DNA from: Spirochaetales bacterium
GTDB lineage: Bacteria; Spirochaetota; Spirochaetia; Sphaerochaetales; Sphaerochaetaceae
DNA: 5,371 nt
NCBI GenBank assembly: GCA_022784805.1
Contig: JALFYG010000200.1
Span: 1-5,371 of the forward strand
Reading direction: 5' to 3'
Part shown: positions 1 through 4,562 of the stretch, piece by piece
Position numbering within the stretch: the first letter of the stretch is position 1
Layout of the letters: each line of letters starts with the position of its first letter
The notes under the pieces: generated by a model
What the model saw: only the letters and a program-made list of their open reading frames with translations
The model's database searches: none
What the model was told of the DNA's origin: nothing
Position numbers and translations under genes: made by a program

Positions 1-555
1 CTGGAGTGATTTCATATCTTGATTTACATCCGCCATTGTATTTCCAGGAGAGACTTGAAGAAATGCTGACTTTTCAAACTGATTTGAATTAAGCCTTGAA
101 ATCGCCTGCTGAATCAGAGTTGTTTTTCCTGTCCTTCTTAGTCCAAATAGAATAAATACTCTGCTTTGAATCTCGGAAGTCAAGAATGATTCAAGATTTT
201 GTAAGCATGGACGATTTTTCAGAGAAGTCGCTCTCTGAATAAATGAGTGCAACTTCCCTCCCAAAAGAACATTGGTTTTGAAAGGAATGTTTTCAACATT
301 ACTATTTTTTCTTTTCTTGGGCAAAAGAGCTTTTGCAGTCTTTAATTCCTGCTGCAATTCCTTTCGTTTTGCAATTTGCTCAGCCATAACTGCAGCAGTC
401 GCATCATCCATGTACTTGCTTTTCTTTTCTCCATTTTCCGTCCACTGATGATACTGTCTGATAGTTCCTTTGATATTTTTTCTGGAGATGTATCCAACAG
501 GAAGTTTTGATATCTCTTCTTCTAATCGCAAAATCTTTTCTTGTAAATCTTCCAT
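1..555 (-). CDS. AAA_14/DUF4143-type ATPase with DUF6788-like N-terminus (partial)
   Basis: Reverse-strand reading frame open from an ATG at 555 to the window edge; 185 residues are visible and the C-terminus is missing. Residues 1-75 hold a coiled N-terminus followed by a 'LPVGYISRKNIKG...YHQW...KSKYM' segment (about 18-49), which resembles the DUF6788-type module found at the start of many small accessory proteins. A charged linker follows. Residues 134-146 read FILFGLRRTGKTT, a Walker A P-loop with G138, G143, K144 and T145; the GLRRTGKTT form is typical of ATPases with a DUF4143 or related nuclease-like C-terminus. Walker B lies beyond the edge. The family is inferred to be an accessory, perhaps defence- or toxin-like, P-loop ATPase; its biochemical role is unknown. 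The start has only a weak Shine-Dalgarno (TGGA). The gene is divergent from the ATPase at 771-2129. The fold is clear; the function is not. Confidence 0.8.
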   Translation of the reverse strand, partial: MEDLQEKILRLEEEISKLPVGYISRKNIKGTIRQYHQWTENGEKKSKYMDDATAAVMAEQIAKRKELQQELKTAKALLPKKRKNSNVENIPFKTNVLLGGKLHSFIQRATSLKNRPCLQNLESFLTSEIQSRVFILFGLRRTGKTTLIQQAISRLNSNQFEKSAFLQVSPGNTMADVNQDMKSLQ

Positions 556-569
556 AATCTATCCACAAC

Positions 570-614
570 TTATAACCCCATTATAACCCCTATTTAATAA
601 AAATAAAGGGGTTA
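570..614. repeat. TAACCCC direct and inverted repeats in divergent spacer
   Basis: Two tandem 11-bp units, TTATAACCCCA (570-580) and TTATAACCCCT (581-591), are followed by the inverted copy AGGGGTTA (607-614). The second unit and the inverted copy form 8-bp arms around a 15-base AT-rich loop. On the minus strand TATAAT appears at 585-580, inside the repeats, and again at 624-619. The first would suit the leftward ATPase gene as a -10 box, with a poor TTTATT -35 at 607-602. The arrangement looks like operator half-sites over a promoter, but no binding protein is known. Confidence 0.45.
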
Positions 615-640
615 CTTCATTATAGAAAAATGGATTTAGT

Positions 641-697
641 AGGAGGATCCTTACAATGAAAAGAAGTGATAGAATCATCAATATCGTTTTTCATTGA
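641..697 (+). other. Short leader ORF with strong ribosome binding site
   Basis: AGGAGG at 641-646 lies 9 bases before ATG at 656, the best Shine-Dalgarno/start pair in the left part of the window, yet the frame ends after 13 codons (MKRSDRIINIVFH, TGA at 695-697). The peptide resembles the extreme N-terminus of WYL/HTH_11 regulators, which often start M-K-x-x-D-R-hydrophobic; this is only a resemblance. Removing one T from the T5 run at 687-691 would join this start to the frame of the ATPase at 771. It could therefore be a leader peptide, a truncated regulator gene, or the original start of a longer ATPase. Confidence 0.3.
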
Positions 698-722
698 CAT
701 CCTCGTATTATTTGGTAACAAT
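694..722 (+). promoter_or_regulatory. Candidate promoter for the 771-2129 ATPase
   Basis: TTGACA at 694-699 matches the bacterial -35 consensus exactly; 17 bases later AACAAT (717-722) matches the -10 consensus at 4 of 6. Transcription would begin near 729, leaving a leader of about 40 bases before the GTG at 771. The weak -10 lies inside the palindrome at 712-733. If the host is an archaeon this bacterial-type reading does not apply. Confidence 0.35.
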
Positions 723-733
723 AAAGTTACCAA
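712..733. promoter_or_regulatory. Palindromic operator-like site upstream of ATPase
   Basis: TTGGTAAC (712-719) and GTTACCAA (726-733) form perfect 8-bp inverted arms around a 6-base AATAAA spacer. The site lies 38 bases before the preferred GTG start and covers the candidate -10 box, a normal place for a repressor operator. A loose GTAAC half-site follows at 745-749. A hairpin in the leader RNA is an alternative. The binding factor is unknown; autoregulation by the neighbouring gene is inference. Confidence 0.4.
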
Positions 734-770
734 CATTTTTGCAAGTAACTTTTTCAAAAAGAGGCTTAAG

Positions 771-2129
771 GTGAGATTTTTCGGAAGACAAAAAGAACTA
801 CAAAGGATAAAAGATTTTCTAAATCGTCCTCAGACTGGTGCTATGCTGATACTCGGAAAAAGAAGAGTTGGAAAGACCACTTTAATAAAGAAAGCCCTTG
901 AAGATTCTGACATCACCAGTGTTATATACACATGTATTCCTTCTGATTTAAATACAAATCTTCTGCTTCTCTCCAAGGCTGTTTCCACGTCATTAAATTT
1001 TCCAGAAATAGGATTTTCAAATATTCAGTCTCTTTTTGACTTCCTAAATACTCTTGGAAAGAAGATTGTAATCGTACTTGATGAATATCAGGATATGAAG
1101 AAAAGAGAAGATTCACTCCTGATCGATGCCCTTTTCAGAAATTGTGTGGATAGTCTTTCAGAAAACGTCAGGTTGATTCTGTCTGGCTCATCCATCAGAA
1201 TGATGTCTAAACTTAATGATAGTGATAACCCTCTCTTTGGAAGATTCTCCGATATTATGATGCTGAACGAGTTAACGGCCTTTGAAGCAGCAGAGTTCTA
1301 TCCTGATGCCACTGTAAGGGACAAAATATTCTATTACGGCATCTTTGGTGGAATGCCTAATATTCTCCAAAGAATTGATGAGAAACTTGGGGTGACAAAG
1401 AATATTGAACGTTTATTCCTTGATACCGGTGCAATAGCCTACTCATATGCCAAAAGCGTAGTAGATGTAGAGGTGTCACCTATCAATGATGCCTTCACAA
1501 TACTGAACAGTATCGGCAACGGAAAGAAGAGATACACAGAGCTGCTTTCTGCCATCAATTCAGAAAAGGGAAGAAGCCAACTATCCAGGACTTTGAATAC
1601 TCTTGTTGATTCCGGAATACTCTCCAAAAAGAAGCCAATAAACAAGGACAGTAGGACAAGTACTTTCTACGAGATCACAAGCCCATGCCTTCGATTCTAC
1701 TTTGCCTACCTGGTAAACTTCGAAGGTTATCAGGGGATATCTTCAAGCACCTATTATGATGAGTACATATCACCATCAATAAATACTTTTGTCTCATATA
1801 GGTTTGAAGATATAGTGGCGCAGTACTTTTCAAAGCTTTCTCTCTCAGGAAAAAGATCAGACATCCTGGCAATAGGATCGTGCTGGTTTGAAAATAAACG
1901 TAACGGCGAATATTACTCTGCGATCAAAACCACAAGCGGATATGAACTATACGAATGCAAACTCCTGAAGAACAAAGCGCCAAAGGGCCTTATAGAAGAG
2001 GAAATGAGGAAAGCAATGAATGCAGAAGGAATCAACGTCGCCAAATTCGGCGTTGTATCTTCCTCCGGCTTTGAAGAAGAAGTTGACGGTGTGGTCATGA
2101 TTGATGGAGAGGAACTCTATAATTCCTGA
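771..2129 (+). CDS. Archaeal-type P-loop ATPase (ATPase_2) with DUF234-like C-terminus
   Basis: Encodes 452 residues, the usual size for this family. It opens with RFFGRQKEL (residues 2-10), the standard 'F-x-GR-x-x-EL' entry. Walker A is GKRRVGKTT (29-37) and Walker B is IVIVLDEYQ (99-107, D104 E105). LILSGSSIRMM (135-145) is the sensor-like strand, and PLFGR (154-158) is typical of ATPase_2 proteins. A winged-helix-like segment follows. The C-terminus resembles DUF234, a nuclease-like fold, with the strand YELYECK (E395, K397). The aspartate normally found before it (EID type) appears to be replaced: the sequence there is GEYYSAIK. I chose GTG 771 because it sits 6 bases after GAGG (761-764), starts at the family's usual place and lies below the promoter and palindrome; the frame is open back to GTG 666. 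The cellular role of the family is not established. It is convergent with the gene at 2151-2537. Confidence 0.85.
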   Translation: MRFFGRQKELQRIKDFLNRPQTGAMLILGKRRVGKTTLIKKALEDSDITSVIYTCIPSDLNTNLLLLSKAVSTSLNFPEIGFSNIQSLFDFLNTLGKKIVIVLDEYQDMKKREDSLLIDALFRNCVDSLSENVRLILSGSSIRMMSKLNDSDNPLFGRFSDIMMLNELTAFEAAEFYPDATVRDKIFYYGIFGGMPNILQRIDEKLGVTKNIERLFLDTGAIAYSYAKSVVDVEVSPINDAFTILNSIGNGKKRYTELLSAINSEKGRSQLSRTLNTLVDSGILSKKKPINKDSRTSTFYEITSPCLRFYFAYLVNFEGYQGISSSTYYDEYISPSINTFVSYRFEDIVAQYFSKLSLSGKRSDILAIGSCWFENKRNGEYYSAIKTTSGYELYECKLLKNKAPKGLIEEEMRKAMNAEGINVAKFGVVSSSGFEEEVDGVVMIDGEELYNS

Positions 2130-2150
2130 TTGTATTTACCTATTCACGCT

Positions 2151-2537
2151 TCAAGAGAGGGAACTAAGTAAATCCTGTGTACGGGAAATGATCTCCTCCA
2201 TGTTCATGAGAATAATGCTGACCTTCCCCATATCACTAATCTCTGAAGTAAATATATCCATCTTGGACTCCACATACTCCAGATACTCCCCTACTTTTGG
2301 ATTCTCTTTTGAAAGGCACTCAGCTTCCTTCATTAAGCATACAAGGCTCTCTTCTGCTTCATCCAAGGCATTTACTGTCATCTCCAATCTGGAGTTCTTA
2401 GAGTAGCCGGTAAAGCCTCCGCTACCGAAGTAAAGATCCCTGAAACCCCAGGTCTTGGAATCTGCCAGCATTTTCTTAGCCTCTTTAAGTTTAGATAGAA
2501 CCTTTTCTCCCGAAATAAGTAAGTTGTTATCTGTCAT
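2151..2537 (-). CDS. Small helical protein of unknown function
   Basis: A 128-residue protein from ATG 2537; the frame extends to 2591, but that extension is hydrophobic, unlike the rest, and has no ribosome binding site. The sequence is mostly charged amphipathic helix. A distinctive glycine-rich aromatic insert at residues 30-50 (WGFRDLYFGSGGFTGYSKNS) separates the first helix (9-28) from the longer helical part (51-127). This pattern (helix, W-G-x-x-D, GG, then a K-N/H-S turn) recalls a group of small uncharacterised cytoplasmic proteins of anaerobic bacteria; I cannot name it securely. No signal peptide or membrane segment. The start lacks a clear Shine-Dalgarno. TATATT lies about 10 bases upstream, so the mRNA may be nearly leaderless. 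The stop lies 21 bases from the end of the converging ATPase, with no clear terminator between. Confidence 0.65.
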   Translation of the reverse strand: MTDNNLLISGEKVLSKLKEAKKMLADSKTWGFRDLYFGSGGFTGYSKNSRLEMTVNALDEAEESLVCLMKEAECLSKENPKVGEYLEYVESKMDIFTSEISDMGKVSIILMNMEEIISRTQDLLSSLS

Positions 2538-2679
2538 ATAAAAAATATAACACGAAAATGGAACAATTGAAGTTGAAAGAGGACATATCACTACATCTTT
2601 CTTAATATTGGAATACTTCTGATTCCACCGATTCTTAATTGATTATTTGCCCTTCATCGATGGCTGGGGATTTTCAAAC

Positions 2680-2714
2680 TTGAGTAAGTTAGATTAAATT
2701 AACTTAAATCTCAA
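2680..2714. repeat. AT-rich inverted repeat (hairpin)
   Basis: TTGAG plus TAAGTTA (2680-2691) is matched by TAACTTA (2700-2706) and CTCAA (2710-2714), giving 12 paired bases with a 3-base bulge on the right arm and an 8-base loop. There is no T-run after it, so it is not an obvious terminator. It lies in non-coding DNA between the helical protein gene and the IS. An operator or chance AT-rich symmetry are both possible. Confidence 0.3.
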
Positions 2715-2754
2715 TAAATCACAATCAACAAGAAATATATGGAGCAGCGTGTTA

Positions 2755-2808
2755 ATGATTGACAAAAACCTATTACTGCTACTTGGAAACAATAAAAAAT
2801 GGCTATAG
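2755..2808 (+). pseudogene. 17-codon ORF cut by IS insertion
   Basis: ATG 2755 follows GGAG (2741-2744) by 10 bases and reads MIDKNLLLLLGNNKK before entering the IS at 2800 and stopping at TAG 2806-2808. The DNA at 2759-2797 resembles the ATPase leader at 694-724: TTGACA, TATTA and TTGGnAACAATAAA occur in the same order. The fragment may be the start of an interrupted gene or a diverged copy of that leader rather than a coding region. With an 8-bp target duplication it does not restore the frame of the ORF right of the IS. Confidence 0.25.
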
Positions 2809-2825
2809 TCGTAAATCATTGAGTT
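2800..2825 (+). repeat. Left terminal inverted repeat of the IS1595-type element
   Basis: Begins TGGCTATAGTCG and ends TTGAGTT. It matches the reverse complement of 3899-3924 at 23 of 26 bases; the differences are at 2812, 2817 and 2818. The transposase start lies 40 bases inside. Confidence 0.85.
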
Positions 2826-2865
2826 TTTATGGTTGACTCCAATTTTTCTGTCCTATGTTAATGAC

Positions 2866-3366
2866 ATGGAAACAAAAGAACAGAAAGAACAGGAAGCATT
2901 AGACATCAGCAAGTTGACCAGATTCCAGAAGAGACAGATCATCTCCCTATTCGAGAAGTACTCTTCAGAGAACATGGAGATCAACAGGGGCAGCTTCCAG
3001 GTCTGTCCAAAATGCGGGGAAAAGCATCCAAGGCTCATCAAGGCAGGAAAGACAAAAGGCGGAAAGCAGATGTACCAGTGCCGTGAGTGTGGCAGGAGGT
3101 TCGTCGAAGACATAGGAAGACCCTCCTATTACTCATGGCACGACATGTCTGCATGGAGGATCTTCATAGAGGACACCCTTGAAGGCAGGACGCTTGACGA
3201 GAGCGCAGAGAAGCTGGGCATATTCCATTCCACGGCATGGAGCTGGAGGCACAAGATAATGGAGAAGCTCAAATCAGCACAGGATGAGATCATCCTCTCA
3301 GACAAGAGCGAACTTGACGAGAAGTACTTCCATAAGTCCCACAAGGGAAAGAAGAAGATGGCGTAG
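2866..3366 (+). pseudogene. IS1595-family transposase, N-terminal part (frame 1)
   Basis: Reads 166 residues from ATG 2866; the frame also offers TTG 2833, and neither start has a clear Shine-Dalgarno. A zinc ribbon binds metal through C47, C50, C72 and C75 (CPKCG...CREC), followed by a helix-turn-helix around 108-129 (LDESAEKLGIFHSTAWSWRH), both for binding the IS ends. The first catalytic aspartate is D151 in LDEKYF. Translation then runs through SHKGKKKMA into TAG at 3364-3366, while homology continues in the -1 frame. A G GGA AAG heptamer at 3345-3351, correctly phased for -1 slippage, lies 12 bases before the stop. With slippage, residue 162 joins GluGluAspGlyVal... and gives a 339-residue transposase, a normal full length. 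The alternative is a single-base loss in the purine run, making a dead gene. Confidence 0.8.
3345..3351 (+). promoter_or_regulatory. Possible -1 ribosomal frameshift site (G GGA AAG)
   Basis: The heptamer fits the X XXY YYZ rule in the frame of the upstream transposase half: both tRNAs can re-pair on GGG AAA. The upper frame stops at 3364, and the lower frame carries the rest of the transposase without a gap or duplication. I saw no obvious strong hairpin just downstream. IS1595 elements are not generally known for frameshifting, so a plain mutation is at least as likely. Confidence 0.35.
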
Positions 3367-3884
3367 AGCCAAAGAAAAGGGGCATGCCGGCAAAGAAAAG
3401 AGGGATAAGCGACGAGCTCATCTGCTCCCTCACAGGGGTCTCCAGGGACGGCAGCGTGTTTGCTGCGGTCCACAACATGGGAAAACCTTCACAGGATGAT
3501 GTCGAGAACATCTCCGGTCACTTCAAAGAAGGCACATTCTTCTGGCTGGACGGAACAAACTGCTACGACAGGCTCATAAAGGAGAAGAACGGGTCATCAA
3601 TGAAGCTCAAGACATGGGAGAACTATGACGAATACAACCATCCCAACAACGTCAACTCCCTCCACTCCAGAATGGAGGAGAGGCACGGCAGATGCCATGG
3701 TGTTGCAGACAAGTACCTCCCAAGATACTGCGCTTTGTGGGCGAAAGTTTATTCCCTTTCCGGAGTATGCATCCAGGACAAGATAAGCGACATACTCGGT
3801 CTCTATAGATTCAGAGACGATGAGAAACGCACAAAGAACTCGGAATTGAAGACCTTGAATATATTTAAGAAGGCTGCGTCATGA
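3351..3884 (+). pseudogene. IS1595-family transposase, C-terminal part (frame 0)
   Basis: Continues the transposase in the -1 frame as EEDGVEPKKRGMPAKKRG; the first ATG in this frame is 3384 (166 residues from there). Counting from that ATG, the second catalytic aspartate is D56 in FFWLDGTNCY, the asparagine is N91 in NNVNSLHS and the lysine is K110 in DKYLPRY, completing the D-D-N-K set of the IS1595 family (the DDE_Tnp_IS1595 region). The C-terminus is a positively charged helix. The TGA at 3882-3884 overlaps the ATG of the next ORF and lies 14 bases before the right inverted repeat. All catalytic residues are present, so the protein would be active if the frame were joined. Independent translation from 3384 would lack the first aspartate and the DNA-binding domains. 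Confidence 0.8.
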
Positions 3885-4207
3885 TGAAAGGGGTGCCTAA
3901 CTCAACAATTTGCGACTATAGCCAAATAGAAAAGAAATATGATCGATTCAATGGTGTTTACTGTAACATAGACATGACTGATCTTCTCTTAATAGGAACT
4001 AATTCATATAGGATAAGCGAAGCAGAGAAAGAAGCAAAAAAGATATATGACATAATTGCCGATATAGATTTTGATTATCAGAAGTTAGATATAAGTTTTG
4101 TAGAGATAAATATTTACATTACAACAGAAAATCAAAGCAATGTAGTTTATACGCGATTAGATGGTTTATCTTACTATCATGACGATACAAATCAAGAGAG
4201 TGTATGA
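3881..4207 (+). CDS. Unknown small protein with IS-derived N-terminus
   Basis: The frame encodes 108 residues and starts at an ATG overlapping the transposase stop (ATGA). The right inverted repeat of the IS ends at 3924, so about the first 14 codons (MMKGVPNSTICDYS) are IS DNA and native sequence begins only around IEKKYDRF. The native part has a charged helix (RISEAEKEAKKIYDIIADI, about 45-63) followed by alternating hydrophobic strand-like sequence (DISFVEINIYITT, 69-81). The residue pattern looks like a real folded protein, but I recognise no family. An internal ATG at 3974 would give 77 residues without IS sequence, though no ribosome binding site precedes it. Codon use is AT-rich like the flanks and unlike the transposase. 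It is probably the surviving 3' part of a gene truncated by the IS, possibly now translated by coupling to the transposase. Confidence 0.5.
   Translation: MMKGVPNSTICDYSQIEKKYDRFNGVYCNIDMTDLLLIGTNSYRISEAEKEAKKIYDIIADIDFDYQKLDISFVEINIYITTENQSNVVYTRLDGLSYYHDDTNQESV
3899..3924 (-). repeat. Right terminal inverted repeat of the IS1595-type element
   Basis: Reverse complement starts TGGCTATAGTCG and matches the left repeat at 23 of 26 bases. It lies within codons 7-15 of the unknown ORF that starts at 3881, showing that this ORF's 5' end was created by the insertion. Confidence 0.85.
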
Positions 4208-4340
4208 ATTTTCTTTTTCTAATGAAAACAGATTTCGTTGGAGGCATTTAGCTGAAGAATATTTCTGCCTATACCGTGGTCTTATCCTTTTGGGTAAGCC
4301 AGTTTCAAATCATGCTTATAGTATTCGCAATTTTAAATGA
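4179..4340 (+). CDS. Small basic protein of unknown function (53 residues)
   Basis: An ORF overlapping the previous one by 29 bases in the +1 frame; ATG 4161 would add six residues. It reads MTIQIKRVYEFSFSNENRF, then a W/R-rich helix (RWRHLAEEYFCLYRGLILLG) and a short polar tail. The sequence is rich in aromatic and basic residues in ordered positions, which argues against chance reading of AT-rich DNA, but neither start has a clear Shine-Dalgarno. It may be translationally coupled to the upstream ORF, or be its true C-terminus separated by a frameshift, which would make both parts fragments of one decayed gene. No family recognised. The stop is 27 bases before a G+C-rich hairpin. Confidence 0.35.
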   Translation: MTIQIKRVYEFSFSNENRFRWRHLAEEYFCLYRGLILLGKPVSNHAYSIRNFK

Positions 4341-4367
4341 TTGTATTTTGCAATAATCAAAAGGCTA

Positions 4368-4395
4368 GGGGAGTGTCAAAATCTTTGGCACCCCC
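4368..4395 (+). terminator. G+C-rich hairpin after the small ORFs, possible terminator
   Basis: GGGG (4368-4371) and GTGTCAAA (4373-4380) pair with TTTGGCAC (4384-4391) and CCCC (4392-4395): 12 pairs including one G-T, with a single bulged A at 4372 and a 3-base loop. It stands out from the AT-rich surroundings and lies 27 bases after the stop at 4340, between convergent genes. No T-run follows on either side, so it is not a textbook intrinsic terminator. The GGGGAGTGTCAAA arm also looks like some transposon ends. Confidence 0.4.
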
Positions 4396-4426
4396 GCTAC
4401 TCTACATCCATCAAAGTTCTTCAGCA

Positions 4427-4442
4427 CCCAATCATCATTGGG
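4427..4442. repeat. Short perfect inverted repeat
   Basis: CCCAAT (4427-4432) and ATTGGG (4437-4442) form a 6-bp stem with a 4-base loop in the convergent spacer. There is no T-run. It may be part of a termination region with the stronger hairpin 31 bases to its left, or chance. Confidence 0.25.
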
Positions 4443-4460
4443 AAACCCTCTGTTTGAAAA

Positions 4461-4544
4461 TTAATAGACACCTAAAAAAGAGTTTAAATCGACGCGTATC
4501 CCTTTTTCAGCCAAGACCTTCACCAAATCTGTTCGTGAAAAACC
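4461..4544 (-). pseudogene. Decayed ORF fragment below the nuclease gene
   Basis: Minus-strand open stretch between stops at 4547-4545 and 4463-4461, 27 codons, reading GFSRTDLVKVLAEKGIR then VDLNSFLGVY. It is in the same frame as the upstream nuclease gene but separated from it by three stops (4565, 4562, 4547). It has no ATG; GTG 4523 or TTG 4526 are the only starts. The composition looks like a protein C-terminus with one amphipathic helix, so it may be a relic of an older gene. Family not recognised. Confidence 0.2.
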
Positions 4545-4562
4545 TTAACGCTCCAAAGCCTA

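Larger units (their letters stand above)
2800..3924 (+). mobile_element. IS1595-family insertion sequence, 1125 bp
   Basis: Ends are defined by inverted repeats at 2800-2825 and 3899-3924, 23 of 26 positions identical, both starting TGGCTATAGTCG. They enclose one transposase locus with the IS1595 signature: N-terminal zinc ribbon, helix-turn-helix, and D-D-N-K catalytic residues. Size fits the family. The inside is visibly richer in G and C, with AAG, AGG, CTC and GAC codons preferred, than the AT-rich flanks, consistent with transfer. IS1595 elements usually make 8-bp target duplications. Here AATAAAAA (2791-2798) and AATAGAAA (3925-3932) match at 7 of 8 but are off by one base on the left, so the duplication is uncertain. 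Confidence 0.85.

Noticed and set aside
666..770. N-terminal extension of the ATPase from GTG 666
   Set aside because: The nearest Shine-Dalgarno is 19 bases away, the extension contains the palindrome and promoter-like box, and the family normally begins at the RFFGR motif, which GTG 771 supplies.
2538..2591. 18-residue hydrophobic extension of the helical protein as a signal peptide
   Set aside because: It lacks the basic N-region and a cleavage site, has no ribosome binding site, and overlaps the likely promoter; ATG 2537 is simpler.
3129..3511. Antisense ORFs across the transposase
   Set aside because: They are mirror frames of a clearly coding, homologous sequence and have no ribosome binding sites or recognisable domains.
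2755..4207. One ancestral gene running from ATG 2755 through the IS site into the ORF at 3925-4207
   Set aside because: With an 8-bp target duplication, none of the plausible element boundaries restores an open frame across the join.
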